From the NCBI RefSeq assembly GCF_014218335.1, contig NZ_AP023367.1, forward strand, positions 3,411,501-3,475,500: a stretch of 64,000 bases of DNA. The letters run 5' to 3'. Both the position numbers and the translations under genes were made by a program. Below are positions 25,890 through 35,283 of the stretch, in pieces. Positions within the stretch are counted from its first letter, which is position 1; every line of letters starts with the position of its first letter. The DNA is from Anaerocolumna cellulosilytica (GTDB lineage: Bacteria > Bacillota > Clostridia > Lachnospirales > Lachnospiraceae). Under the pieces are notes generated by a model. That model was not told the origin of the DNA. It made no database searches and saw only the letters and a list, made by a program, of their open reading frames with translations.

Positions 25890-27839
25890 CTAATCTAAAT
25901 ATAGAATCAAGTCACTATTTAGGTTTATGACCTCGCCAGATAATGGAAACTGTTCTGTTACCTTTTCACCTTCACCCAGATAATAGATTTCTCCATGCTC
26001 AAAGTTTTTTAAGGCGGTCTTTACCTCTTCCTTTGTCATTCCAAGAAAATTCGGCATCGTTACAGTGCCTATCTTGTATTCCTTTTCTTCTTTTGCGGTA
26101 TAGTGTGGTTCAATCCCCATATACGGAAGAACATTATTATATACTTCTGAAATAACCGGTGCTGCAATTGTTCCGCCATAATATATACCCACCGGTTCGT
26201 CAATCAAAACAATTCCGATTATCTGCGGATTATCAGCCGGTGCAAAACCAATAAATGAGGATATATATTTTCCGCTTCTTCTAGGCAGCTTTTCAGAGGT
26301 GGCAGTTTTCCCTCCGATGCGAAATCCCGGAAGATATGCTCTAATTCCGGTTCCATCTGAAACCACCGCTTCTAATAGTTCTTTCATGGTATCTGAGGTC
26401 TGTTTGGATATAACCTTAGTATCTCCATCATAATTAAAAGTCCTAACGGTTCTTCCTTCCCTGCTCTTTACTTCAATCCCAAAATGAGGCGTAACAATAT
26501 TTCCTCCATTTACAATAGCACTAGCCGCAACCATTAATTGAAGAGGTGTTATCTGAAAAGACTGGCCAAAAGATATGGTCGCTAATTCTACTGCCCCAAC
26601 ATTATCAGGTTTGTGCATAATGGATTTTGCTTCACCAGGTAAGTCAACTCCTGTCCGTCTGAAAAGGCCAAGTTTGTCAAAATATTTATACATATTTGTA
26701 ACCCCGACTCTTGCACCGATTTCCATAAATACCGGATTGCAGGAATTCTTAATTCCATCAATAAAGGTTTCACTTCCGTGTCCACCTGCTTTATGGCAAC
26801 GTATTCTTCTGTCTTCAACCACTTTATAACCCGGGCAGAAGAAGGAATCATTTAAGGACACTACCCCCTGTTCTAATGCTGCAGTAGCAGTCACTATTTT
26901 AAAGGTGGAACCAGGCTCATAGGTATCACTTATACTGGCATTCCTCCACATATTGTTTAGTAATTCATTAGTCTTTTCACTTGTTAAGGAAGTAGAATCC
27001 ATTCCTTCTAACATATTATCTGTTAATGTATATGGATCATTTAAGTCGAATTCCGGAACATTTACCATGGCATAAATTTCACCATTTTGCGGGTTCATCA
27101 GAATCAACTTAACATAATTGGCATTTTTAGCCTCTAATATTTTAAGTGCTGCCTGTTCGGCATACTTTTGAATATTTACGTCGAGACTTATGTATAGATC
27201 ATTTCCTGGTTGCGGTTCTATTCTGTCTTCAGCAGCATTTTCAATCTCTACACCATAGGCTGTCGTAAGCGTAAGAATCGTTCCGTCAACACCCTTTAAA
27301 TACTTATCATAGGCTACTTCTAAGCCAATGATTCCTTGGTTATCACTTCCGGTAAAACCGATAACCTTAGAAGCCAGACTCCCAAAAGGGTAATACCTTT
27401 TATAGTCTTCATCCACCATAACTCCATCTAAATCGTAGTCTCTGATAGCATCCGCTACTTCTTTCTCAACATTTGATTTTATTCTTTCAATGGAGGAGTT
27501 CTTTTCTACTCTCTTGCGCACAGCTGCTTCACTTAAACCAAGTTTTTCTGATAATACTTTTATAACTTCTTCAGGCTTCGTAATTTGACTATGTATAACC
27601 GATATGGTACTAACCGGTTTATTTGTGGCAATTGCAGTTCCGTTTTTGTCATATATTATACCACGCTCTGCTTTAATTGCCCTTTCTCTTTCATGCAGTT
27701 CCTGAGCTCTTTGGGCGTAATCCGCTGACTTTGCTATCATTAAATAACCAAGTCTCATGGTCAAACCTACCGCCGCCAGGATGATAACTGAAACAACGAC
27801 AAGTACATTACGCCGGTTAAAGGTTTTATTTCTAGCCAT
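25890..27839 (-). CDS. spoVD: SpoVD-type class B penicillin-binding protein
   Basis: This is a class B transpeptidase with an N-terminal membrane anchor (residues 11-34), a dimerisation domain, a transpeptidase domain with S311-T-F-K314 and SCN at 366-368, and one PASTA domain from about residue 587 to the end. The length (649) and the single PASTA match SpoVD of Bacillus, needed for spore cortex synthesis, although in clostridia it could also act in division. Unusually, the third active-site motif reads K511-T-A-T instead of K-T-G-T; the codon is GCC, so this is a genuine Gly-to-Ala difference. It is followed by a 214-base spacer before mraY. Confidence 0.93.
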   Translation of the reverse strand: MARNKTFNRRNVLVVVSVIILAAVGLTMRLGYLMIAKSADYAQRAQELHERERAIKAERGIIYDKNGTAIATNKPVSTISVIHSQITKPEEVIKVLSEKLGLSEAAVRKRVEKNSSIERIKSNVEKEVADAIRDYDLDGVMVDEDYKRYYPFGSLASKVIGFTGSDNQGIIGLEVAYDKYLKGVDGTILTLTTAYGVEIENAAEDRIEPQPGNDLYISLDVNIQKYAEQAALKILEAKNANYVKLILMNPQNGEIYAMVNVPEFDLNDPYTLTDNMLEGMDSTSLTSEKTNELLNNMWRNASISDTYEPGSTFKIVTATAALEQGVVSLNDSFFCPGYKVVEDRRIRCHKAGGHGSETFIDGIKNSCNPVFMEIGARVGVTNMYKYFDKLGLFRRTGVDLPGEAKSIMHKPDNVGAVELATISFGQSFQITPLQLMVAASAIVNGGNIVTPHFGIEVKSREGRTVRTFNYDGDTKVISKQTSDTMKELLEAVVSDGTGIRAYLPGFRIGGKTATSEKLPRRSGKYISSFIGFAPADNPQIIGIVLIDEPVGIYYGGTIAAPVISEVYNNVLPYMGIEPHYTAKEEKEYKIGTVTMPNFLGMTKEEVKTALKNFEHGEIYYLGEGEKVTEQFPLSGEVINLNSDLILYLD

Positions 27840-27973
27840 AGGGAAACCTCATATCTCTTATTGTTTTATTTTATTACAGATAATATGAGGTTATGTATAT
27901 ATATTTTAAAACAGTATGTCACTATTTATTTCATCAAGAACAGGACAAACCGCTATGCCTGAATATGACTTCC

Positions 27974-30088
27974 TTAATCACCCGTAGGAGGTGCCTCCTC
28001 CTCATCTTCAAAAGGCAGGGCATCCATATTAAATTCATCATTTGCAGATTCGTCATCATCCGTTTTTTCAGTTTCACCGTTTTCTGTACTATTCGGCTGT
28101 TCATCATTCCCTGCTTGATTCTGGTTCGCTTGCTGGTTTTCATTATCCGTTTGGTTAACCTTATCCTCCTGATTCTCTGCGTCTGCATTCTCATCTTCCG
28201 TATTTGCTTTTTCGGTTTCGGAGTTCTCTGCCTTCTCCTCTGTATTCAACTTTCCGGTTGGCATTACAGGAACTACAACGTTACCAGAGGTATCAATTTC
28301 CTCCGTAGGATATATACCTAAGAACGGAAGAATCTCACTTAATATTTTGCTGGCTACAGCAGTTGCTGCTGCTGCGGTCTGTGGTCCCTTCTGTGGGTCA
28401 TCAATAACAACATAAATTACTGCCTCCGGTTTATCTGTCGGAACTACGCCGATAAAGGACACTATATACCTTTTATCCTCTCTGGGCTGTTTCTGAGCTG
28501 TACCTGTCTTCCCGCCAATCTTATAACCACTGACCTTGGCAGTTTTCGCTGTTCCGGCATCCACTGTTTCAAATAATGCCTGCCGTAAGAATTTTGAAGT
28601 CTCTTCTGATACACTATTTCTAACTAGAACCGGCTCCTTATTAGACACCACGGCTCCGCTGTCATTGAGCACCTGCTTTACCAAATGGGGTTCATAATAA
28701 TATCCGCCATTCACTAAAGAAGAAAAACCTGCTGCCATTTGTACCATAGTAACCGTATTCGTCTGACCAAAACTGATGACAGCAAGGTCAACCGGAGTTG
28801 TCTCTTTTGCTTTTTTCAATAAACCCGATTCTTCTCCGGGTAAGTCAATTCCTGTTTTCTTACCAAGCCCAAAACGGGTTTCATAATCGTATAACAGCTT
28901 ACTTCCTTCTTTTTTACCAATCTCCATGAGCGCATCATTACAAGAGAACATTAAAGCTTCCGTCAAAGTAATAACTCCATGTCCTGGTGGCTTTTTATTG
29001 CACTTAATTTTAACTCCATTTACAATCTCTATGCCATCACAATTAAAAGTATCTGTGGAATGGATAACTGCTTCCTCTAGTCCCGCAGCTATTGTAAAAG
29101 GCTTGAAGGTAGAGCCTGGTTCGTAATTATGACTAATTGTGTAATTTTTCCATATCTTGCTTAAAGCATCTACTCTCTCTTTATCATTCATAGCTTTAAT
29201 ATCTGCTTCAGAATAAAAAGATGTTAAATCGGCCGGATTATTTAGGTCATATTCATTCTTAGTTGCCATAGCATAGACTTCACCATTGTTTGGATTCATA
29301 ACAATTACGCCCATATCCACAGCATCGAATTCCTCAATAAAATTATTAATGTGTTTTTGCACAATTCCCTGCACATTGGCATCAATGGTAGACACTAAGG
29401 TATTACCATTGGTTGCAGACTTTACTGTCTTTTCTAATTTTAACTCTGTATCAATATATCCATATTCCACACCGTTAGTTCCGTTTAATTCATTATTGTA
29501 GTACTGTTCAATCCCCCAGTTCCCTACATTACCGTTGGAAGTAAAGCCCAGCACGACACTTGCCAGAGAATTATAAGGATACTTTCTAACATAATCTTCT
29601 TCAAACCATACGCCTTGAATATTAGAGTCTTTTTCCTGCAAGGCTTTGAATTTTAGCATATCCTCATAGCTGATTCCTTTTAAAAGTATCGTATATCTGC
29701 TTTCCGCTTTATTATTAATAATATCAGACATAGCCTCTTCTGTTATCTCATAACTGGACAGCAGTGCCTTTTTAGTCGGCAATATGTACTCTTTATCTCC
29801 AAGCAGATGTTTTACATCCAATATAACATTATAGACTTTTTCACTAACAGCAAGTACCGTTCCATTCCTGTCTAGAATACTTCCTCTTTTGTAAGGAATC
29901 GTAGTACTGGTATATGTCTGCTGGGATAACACCTTTTTTTCAAACCGCTCTCCATCCTCATGGTTTAATTGTATAAGTCTGAAAATTAATCCCATCATGG
30001 ATATAATCAAAACAGAAAATACAAGCAATAACTTTGCTTGCATTTTATTTGTGAATTTCTTAACTTTACTTTTATTTCTATTTCTCAT
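27974..30088 (-). CDS. pbpB: Class B penicillin-binding protein (PbpB/FtsI-like) with acidic C-terminal tail
   Basis: This class B PBP is placed directly after ftsL, where the divisome transpeptidase PbpB lies in Bacillus. It has a membrane helix at about residues 20-40, a pedestal domain, and transpeptidase motifs S326-T-F-K, SCN at 382-384 and K527-T-G. Unlike Bacillus PbpB there is no PASTA domain. Instead residues 612-704 are a low-complexity Glu/Asp/Asn/Gln-rich tail, which would lie outside the membrane. AGAGGAG precedes the ATG. The division role rests on position. Confidence 0.92.
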   Translation of the reverse strand: MRNRNKSKVKKFTNKMQAKLLLVFSVLIISMMGLIFRLIQLNHEDGERFEKKVLSQQTYTSTTIPYKRGSILDRNGTVLAVSEKVYNVILDVKHLLGDKEYILPTKKALLSSYEITEEAMSDIINNKAESRYTILLKGISYEDMLKFKALQEKDSNIQGVWFEEDYVRKYPYNSLASVVLGFTSNGNVGNWGIEQYYNNELNGTNGVEYGYIDTELKLEKTVKSATNGNTLVSTIDANVQGIVQKHINNFIEEFDAVDMGVIVMNPNNGEVYAMATKNEYDLNNPADLTSFYSEADIKAMNDKERVDALSKIWKNYTISHNYEPGSTFKPFTIAAGLEEAVIHSTDTFNCDGIEIVNGVKIKCNKKPPGHGVITLTEALMFSCNDALMEIGKKEGSKLLYDYETRFGLGKKTGIDLPGEESGLLKKAKETTPVDLAVISFGQTNTVTMVQMAAGFSSLVNGGYYYEPHLVKQVLNDSGAVVSNKEPVLVRNSVSEETSKFLRQALFETVDAGTAKTAKVSGYKIGGKTGTAQKQPREDKRYIVSFIGVVPTDKPEAVIYVVIDDPQKGPQTAAAATAVASKILSEILPFLGIYPTEEIDTSGNVVVPVMPTGKLNTEEKAENSETEKANTEDENADAENQEDKVNQTDNENQQANQNQAGNDEQPNSTENGETEKTDDDESANDEFNMDALPFEDEEEAPPTGD

Positions 30089-30164
30089 AAAGCTACTCCT
30101 CTGTTAAAGATACCCAACTGTGGCAGCTTTATAGCCGTATGGCTCATTATAGGCTGCCACATTC

Positions 30165-30695
30165 TCAGTTTCCCTTTAAAAACTTTTCCAGTAATGATTC
30201 TGCTTCTATTTCCGGAACTTCTCCGTATTGTCTCACATAATCACTTAAATTGCTTTTATACTTAAGGATTTGATCACTATCCGGATACATCATTCCCAGT
30301 TCTTCGGTAGCTACCTGATAGATATAACTTAAGTCTAACGAAGTATTTACTTTTGATAAAGCCGCATCATTTTGATTCTGTAACTTTAATAACTCCCTCT
30401 CAAGATTGGTTATTTCGTTATTCATCTTTGTAGTATTAGCCTGCACACCCAGATACTCTACGCAGGTATAGAACGTTATCCCTATTGCAACCGTTAGTAT
30501 CAAGATTCCAAATAAATCAATTCCGGGTTTAGCCTTTGCTCTTCTCTTCGGTTTTTTAACCGGTTGTCTTAAAGGCCCTCTATCCGGTGCTGCTCCTTCC
30601 CCGTCCTGATAATCGGGAAGTACTTCCAGCCTTCTGGCTGCCGTTCCATGGACAGTATACGGATTGGTTTGAAAATTTCGTCTTTTAGCCTCCAT
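30165..30695 (-). CDS. ftsL: FtsL-like division protein
   Basis: This 176-residue bitopic protein has a long basic cytoplasmic tail (KKPKRRAKAKP just before the membrane), one membrane helix at about residues 60-80, and an extracellular coiled coil with heptad leucines (NLERELLKLQNQNDAALSKV). That layout and its place between rsmH and pbpB identify it as FtsL, which joins DivIB and DivIC to activate septal synthesis. Sequence similarity in this family is low, so the call relies on topology and context. It starts 18 bases after rsmH. Confidence 0.88.
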   Translation of the reverse strand: MEAKRRNFQTNPYTVHGTAARRLEVLPDYQDGEGAAPDRGPLRQPVKKPKRRAKAKPGIDLFGILILTVAIGITFYTCVEYLGVQANTTKMNNEITNLERELLKLQNQNDAALSKVNTSLDLSYIYQVATEELGMMYPDSDQILKYKSNLSDYVRQYGEVPEIEAESLLEKFLKGN

Positions 30696-30712
30696 GCTTT
30701 CCCCCTCAATTT

Positions 30713-31672
30713 TTATAAATGTCTTTCAAATACTCTAAGTTTCGAACTTTTCGATCTTTTGTTTTCAATAACTTCCTGCTCAGAAGGTAAAATCGGCTTT
30801 CTCGTTACCACCTTACCTTTTGATTTGTTACCACAAACACAAACAGGAAAATTCGGCGGACATGTACACGGAGCCTCGCTTGTCCTAAAAGCACTCTTCA
30901 CAATACGGTCCTCTAAGGAGTGAAAGGTAATAATACATAATCGCCCATCTTCCCTTAAAAGTTCAATCATATCTGCTAATGACTGATTCAAAACTTCCAA
31001 TTCGTGATTTAATTCTATACGGATAGCTTGAAATGTTTTTTTTGCAGGATGTCCCGTATTTATCCTAAGTTTCATAGGTATAGCAGCCTTTATAGCTTCT
31101 GTTAACTCATCTGTTGATTCAATTGGCTTGACTTCTCTCATACGGACAATGTGTTTTGCAATATTTTTCGCGAACTTGTCCTCTCCATAATCACGTATAA
31201 TCCGGTATAAGTCATACTCACTATAGGTATTTACAATATCCTTGGCTGTGAGGCTATTTCTTGTGTCCATCCTCATATCTAGCGGTGCATTCTCTTTATA
31301 AGAAAATCCACGTTCTATCGTATCTAATTGATGTGAAGATACACCCAAATCCAACAAAATACCATCTACTCTATCTATTCCAAGATCTTTTAATACTTGT
31401 TTTATCTGAACGTAATTGCTTCTAACAATTGTTACTCTGTCTTTATAATCCTCTAACCTCTTACTGCCTGCTTTTATGGCAGCTTCATCCTGATCAATTC
31501 CAATTAACTTGCCGCCCTCACCTAATCTCTTGCAGATTTCTAAGGAGTGTCCTCCTCCGCCTAAGGTACCATCAACATATATTCCATCTGGTTTTATGGC
31601 AAGCATATCAATTGTTTCATCTAACAGTACCGATTTGTGTTTAAAATTTGTGTTTTCATTAAAAGTGTCCAT
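30713..31672 (-). CDS. rsmH: RsmH, 16S rRNA m4C1402 methyltransferase
   Basis: RsmH methylates N4 of C1402 in 16S rRNA. The 319-residue protein has the opening [13 protein letters not shown], the SAM-binding motif [11 protein letters not shown] near residue 34, [12 protein letters not shown], and the C-terminal motif [17 protein letters not shown] precedes the ATG, 13 bases after mraZ, the standard order of the dcw cluster. Confidence 0.98.
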   Translation of the reverse strand: MDTFNENTNFKHKSVLLDETIDMLAIKPDGIYVDGTLGGGGHSLEICKRLGEGGKLIGIDQDEAAIKAGSKRLEDYKDRVTIVRSNYVQIKQVLKDLGIDRVDGILLDLGVSSHQLDTIERGFSYKENAPLDMRMDTRNSLTAKDIVNTYSEYDLYRIIRDYGEDKFAKNIAKHIVRMREVKPIESTDELTEAIKAAIPMKLRINTGHPAKKTFQAIRIELNHELEVLNQSLADMIELLREDGRLCIITFHSLEDRIVKSAFRTSEAPCTCPPNFPVCVCGNKSKGKVVTRKPILPSEQEVIENKRSKSSKLRVFERHL

Positions 31673-31684
31673 CTCTAATCTCCC

Positions 31685-32113
31685 TTAAAAACTTAGTCCA
31701 AACTCTGACATATGTTCAGCAGCCTGATCCATATTCTCATAATCATTGTTGCTTTCCCATCTTTCCTTACTCCAGATTTCAATTTTGTTTAAAACGCCTA
31801 CAAAAACAATATCTTTTTCTAAAGCTGCCTGCTCTCTAAGTTTTGTGGGAATCAAAATCCTGCCCTGCTTGTCCACCTCACAACTGGCGGCACCAGCCAT
31901 AAAATATCTTTGGAGTTGTCTGGCTTCCTTTGTTCCTGGCAGGTTTTTTAACTGGTTTACGAAGTTCATCCATTCATCATTAGGATACACAAATAAGCAG
32001 CCATCTAAACCCTGGGTTACTACAAATTCATCACCTAAGGTTTCTCTGAACTTTGACGGTATAATTATTCTTCCTTTTCCATCTATGGAATGATTGTATT
32101 CTCCCATGAACAT
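31685..32113 (-). CDS. mraZ: MraZ, transcriptional regulator of the dcw cluster
   Basis: MraZ forms ring-shaped oligomers with AbrB-like folds and represses or tunes its own dcw operon. The 142-residue protein has two SpoVT/AbrB-like repeats: MFMGEYNHSIDGKGRIIIPS with KFRETLG, and a second with CEVDKQGRILIPTKLRE. The ATG at 32111-32113 follows AGGCGGTG; an in-frame GTG three codons upstream is less likely since it lies within that ribosome site. Its predicted binding boxes lie immediately upstream. Confidence 0.96.
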   Translation of the reverse strand: MFMGEYNHSIDGKGRIIIPSKFRETLGDEFVVTQGLDGCLFVYPNDEWMNFVNQLKNLPGTKEARQLQRYFMAGAASCEVDKQGRILIPTKLREQAALEKDIVFVGVLNKIEIWSKERWESNNDYENMDQAAEHMSEFGLSF

Positions 32114-32133
32114 AAAATGCACCGCCTAACTAA

Positions 32134-32169
32134 CCACTTGCTACCACTTCGCACCACTTTACTCCACTT
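32134..32169 (-). promoter_or_regulatory. MraZ operator: four AAGTGG boxes at 10-bp spacing
   Basis: On the minus strand AAGTGG occurs at 32164-32169, 32154-32159, 32144-32149 and 32134-32139, each followed by four variable bases. This exact 10-bp periodicity and core match the AAAGTG-type repeats bound by MraZ in other low-GC bacteria. The array lies between the -10 box and the mraZ start codon, so bound MraZ would cover the transcription start. Confidence 0.88.
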
Positions 32170-32177
32170 ATAAGGTT

Positions 32178-32206
32178 ATTTTATACCACATTAGGGAATA
32201 TATCAA
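32178..32206 (-). promoter_or_regulatory. Promoter of the dcw cluster (mraZ)
   Basis: TTGATA (32201-32206) and TAAAAT (32178-32183) are 17 bases apart on the minus strand, nine bases ahead of the first MraZ box. An alternative -10, TATAAA, overlaps two bases upstream. Confidence 0.65.
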
Positions 32207-32215
32207 GTATTTCTA

Positions 32216-32263
32216 AGCAAAAAAAATACAAGCTTTCCAACAAATTTCTGAAAGTTTGTATTT
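32216..32263 (-). terminator. Second terminator after lgt (works on either strand)
   Basis: A 14-bp stem (32224-32237 with 32250-32263, one G-U pair) is flanked by an A-run before and a T-run after, so it ends in TTTTTTTT on the minus strand and also has a short T-tract on the plus strand. It sits directly upstream of the mraZ promoter and insulates it. Confidence 0.8.
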
Positions 32264-32332
32264 TTATGCAAAAATAATGCAATATGTTGTATTTATCAGT
32301 ATAATAAGACAATATAAGCCAATAACTTGGCG

Positions 32333-32371
32333 AAAAAGGGGGGATAGGGCTTTAGTCCTATTCCTCCTTTT
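32333..32371 (-). terminator. First terminator after lgt
   Basis: Arms AAAAGGGGGGATAGG (from 32334) and CCTATTCCTCCTTTT (to 32371) pair at 13 of 15 positions around a short loop. On the minus strand the stem runs into TTTTTCG. It lies 65 bases after the lgt stop. Confidence 0.85.
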
Positions 32372-32436
32372 GTTTTTCTGAATTATCAGGTAATTTTATA
32401 CATTACTGGAAATTATTACACATTTTCCTTGTAGAA

Positions 32437-33372
32437 TTAAAAAGCTTTCACAGTTTTTAATTTTATACGCTTATAAGCAATAATAAAAAGCGAACAGATT
32501 ACTAATATAATAGATAACAATTGAGACACTGCTATGGGTGAATTACCTAAAAACAATTGGTCCGTTCTGATTCCTTCAATCCAAGCTCTTCCCAGACCGT
32601 AACCAGCCAGATATAACAGGACAACTTCACCGTCAAACTTTTTATACTTCGAGTAGATGATTAGAAGTATCAGCAAGATTAAATTCCATAGGGATTCATA
32701 CAAAAAGGTTGGGTGAACCTGAATGTAGGTTATTCCATCAATAATGACAGGATTATTCCTGATTTCCATAATGTTATTATAGATTTCTGTCTTTCCAGTA
32801 TACTTTTGTGCCAACTGTTCCACCGGCATTGTGTAGTCATAGCTAACATCTCTTAAATCTAAAAGCATAGCAAAAATTCCATCAGTGTACTTACCAAATA
32901 CTTCCCGATTAAAAAAGTTACCCCATCTACCAATAATTTGACCGGTAATAAGTCCAAGACAACCTGTATCCGCTAATAATCCAAAGGATATTTTCTTAAC
33001 TTTTGTGTATACAAAAGCTGTTATAACTGCTGTTATAACCCCACCATAGATTGCCAGTCCGCCGTTACGAGTATTAAAAATATCTATTAGATTATCTTTA
33101 AAATCATCCCAGCTAAATACAACATAGTATATTCTAGCTCCAATCACTGACAGTATGATAGCATATAATGCAAAATCTAAGTACAAGTCCTTATTCTGTC
33201 CCGTTCTTTTCGCCTGCCATTCCGCTACCAGATATCCCATTGCCATACCAAAAGCTATAAGCATACCGTAATACATAATCTTAAAACCAAAAATTTCGAT
33301 GAAAGAGCCTACATTTTTTAATTCTATTCCCAAATTCGGAAACATAATACTCGTCGCTACACTAATCATCAT
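32437..33372 (-). CDS. lgt: Lgt, prolipoprotein diacylglyceryl transferase
   Basis: Lgt attaches diacylglycerol to the lipobox cysteine of prelipoproteins. The 311-residue protein has about seven membrane helices and the family signature GRWGNFFNREVFG near residue 148. Conserved residues also appear in the motif HPTFLYESLWNL. It is the last gene of the long murE-lgt operon, 16 bases after ychF, and supplies the enzyme needed for the lipoproteins encoded elsewhere in this window. Two adjacent ATG codons could each be the start. Confidence 0.96.
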   Translation of the reverse strand: MMISVATSIMFPNLGIELKNVGSFIEIFGFKIMYYGMLIAFGMAMGYLVAEWQAKRTGQNKDLYLDFALYAIILSVIGARIYYVVFSWDDFKDNLIDIFNTRNGGLAIYGGVITAVITAFVYTKVKKISFGLLADTGCLGLITGQIIGRWGNFFNREVFGKYTDGIFAMLLDLRDVSYDYTMPVEQLAQKYTGKTEIYNNIMEIRNNPVIIDGITYIQVHPTFLYESLWNLILLILLIIYSKYKKFDGEVVLLYLAGYGLGRAWIEGIRTDQLFLGNSPIAVSQLLSIILVICSLFIIAYKRIKLKTVKAF

Positions 33373-33388
33373 ACTTTACACCGCTTTC

Positions 33389-34486
33389 TTATACATTGAA
33401 TCGGAACAGAACAACGTCACCATCCTGTACAACATATTCTTTTCCCTCAGAACGCACCAAACCTTTTTCTTTTGCCAGATTGTAACTTCCACATTCCACA
33501 AGATTCTGATAGCTAACTATCTCCGCCCGGATAAAACCTCTTTCAAAATCCGTATGAATCTTTCCTGCCGCCTGAGGAGCTTTAGTCCCCTTTGTAATAG
33601 TCCAGGCTTTTGTTTCCTTAGGGCCGGCTGTTAAATAGCTAATCAACCCCAGGATATGATAACTTGCTCGGATTAACTTCTCAAGACCGGACTCTGAAAG
33701 TCCCATTTCTTCTAAAAACATCTTCTTTTCATCTTCATCTAATTCCGCTATTTCTTGTTCAATTTGTGCACAAATAACAAAAACTTCAGAATTTTCACTT
33801 TTTGCAAATTCTCTAACTTCTGCAACCTGAGAGTTATTTTCTCCATCATCTGCTAGGTCATCTTCTTTTACATTGGCAGCATAAATAACCGGTTTGTAGG
33901 TAAGTAGATTGAGACTCATTAAAAGTTCTAGTTCTTCATCATCACCAGGTGTAAAGGTCTTAGCCAATTTACCATCTTCTAGGTGACTCTTTAAAACACC
34001 TAGCATGTCCAATTCTTTTGCAAGTGTCTTGTCATTCTTAGCCCCTTTTGAGGTACGGGCAATTCTTCTTTCCAGAATTTCAATATCAGAAAATATCAAT
34101 TCCAGATTAATGGTTTCAATATCACGTAATGGATTTACAGAACCGTCAACATGGATAATATTACTGTCTTCAAAGCATCTTACTACATGAACAATTGCAT
34201 CAACTTCACGGATATTTGATAAGAACTGGTTGCCTAAGCCTTCTCCTTTGGAAGCACCCTTTACCAACCCCGCAATGTCAACAAATTCAATGGCTGCTGG
34301 TATTACTTTTTCTGTTTTATATAAATCTCCTAATACCTTCAATCTTTCATCCGGCACCGGCACAATACCTATATTAGGGTCAATTGTACAAAAAGGATAG
34401 TTTGCTGACTCCGCTCCTGCTTTCGTTAATGAGTTGAATAATGTACTTTTTCCAACGTTGGGTAAACCTACGATACCTAATTTCAT
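33389..34486 (-). CDS. ychF: YchF/OLA1-type ribosome-associated ATPase
   Basis: YchF is an Obg-like P-loop protein that prefers ATP and binds ribosomes; its precise role is unsettled, with links to stress responses. The 365-residue protein has the G1 loop GLPNVGKSTLFNSL at residues 6-19, DIAGLVKGASKGEGLGNQFL (G3), a coiled-coil insertion, and a C-terminal TGS domain. The ATG at 34484-34486 is chosen for its GAAAGGAAG ribosome site and gives the family's usual length. Confidence 0.96.
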   Translation of the reverse strand: MKLGIVGLPNVGKSTLFNSLTKAGAESANYPFCTIDPNIGIVPVPDERLKVLGDLYKTEKVIPAAIEFVDIAGLVKGASKGEGLGNQFLSNIREVDAIVHVVRCFEDSNIIHVDGSVNPLRDIETINLELIFSDIEILERRIARTSKGAKNDKTLAKELDMLGVLKSHLEDGKLAKTFTPGDDEELELLMSLNLLTYKPVIYAANVKEDDLADDGENNSQVAEVREFAKSENSEVFVICAQIEQEIAELDEDEKKMFLEEMGLSESGLEKLIRASYHILGLISYLTAGPKETKAWTITKGTKAPQAAGKIHTDFERGFIRAEIVSYQNLVECGSYNLAKEKGLVRSEGKEYVVQDGDVVLFRFNV

Positions 34487-34499
34487 ATAATTCTTCCTT

Positions 34500-35153
34500 T
34501 CAGTCTTTTGCTTCAATTACGATGAGAATACCGGATTGTAGTTTAATCTCCGCCTTCTCTTCTATTATCTCATTACTTATTCCAAGGCTTTCATAAGAAT
34601 TCATGTCTTTATCCTTTAGCGGATACAAAAAACCCTGTAAAGTAACCTTCTGGACCAGCTCCGTAAAAGGCTGTAGGGAGATATAAGGTCCGTGTAATTG
34701 CTCTTTTGTTATACATATATTCTCATTTATCAGATATATTTTATTATGTTCATCTATAATGTATGCTTTTCTATGTTCCTTAAGTGAAATATTCAAAAGA
34801 TGAATATTGGCAAGGGTATGGTCAAGCCTGGTTCCTGTTGCTCCAAGAAGGACGATTTCCATTGCACCTTTCTCTATTGCCAGTTCAAGAGCAAGCTGGG
34901 TATCGGTTGCATCCTTCATTGGATTAAATTCCAGAAAAATACTTTCACTGGAGTTCTTTCTATAATATTCCAGTATCTCCTCCGGCACTGAGTCAAAATC
35001 CCCAACAATGAAAGAAACCGGGATACTAAGTTCCTTAACTGCTCTAAGTCCGCTATCCACAGCTATAACCAAATCAAAATTCTGATTTTTTAAATATTCT
35101 TTTGCAAAAGGGATTGATATACTTCCTCCGGTTATAATCAAGGCTCTTATCAT
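34500..35153 (-). CDS. thiN: ThiN, thiamine pyrophosphokinase
   Basis: ThiN converts thiamine to thiamine pyrophosphate using ATP. The 217-residue protein has the Rossmann-like start ALIITGGSISIPFAKEYL, the substrate-binding motif FIVGDFDSVPEEIL, KDATDTQLALELAIEKG and LLGATGTRLDHTLANIHLL, all diagnostic of the family. It is next to rpe and rsgA as in Bacillus. It starts 130 bases after rpe, a spacer containing a small GC-rich hairpin. Confidence 0.95.
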   Translation of the reverse strand: MIRALIITGGSISIPFAKEYLKNQNFDLVIAVDSGLRAVKELSIPVSFIVGDFDSVPEEILEYYRKNSSESIFLEFNPMKDATDTQLALELAIEKGAMEIVLLGATGTRLDHTLANIHLLNISLKEHRKAYIIDEHNKIYLINENICITKEQLHGPYISLQPFTELVQKVTLQGFLYPLKDKDMNSYESLGISNEIIEEKAEIKLQSGILIVIEAKD

Positions 35154-35283
35154 TTCTTATATCCACTGTATATTACAGCAAAGCTGCTATACTGCTGCCA
35201 ATCAATAATCTGATTAAAATGACTTGAATTCATTTAACAAAAAATTATCTTTGGCATCCTTTCCTTCATTCGATTCCGTTATA

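Larger units (their letters stand above)
32114..32436 (-). other. Intergenic region between lgt and mraZ
   Basis: This 323-base gap separates the murE-lgt operon from the dcw cluster. In transcription order it holds two terminators (32333-32371 and 32216-32263), the mraZ promoter (32178-32206) and the MraZ box array (32134-32169). I see no gene in it. Confidence 0.7.

Noticed and set aside
27893-28321. A 142-codon plus-strand frame rich in Leu, Ile and Phe
   Set aside because: It is antisense to the acidic tail of pbpB and results from its biased codons; it has no ribosome site or family resemblance.
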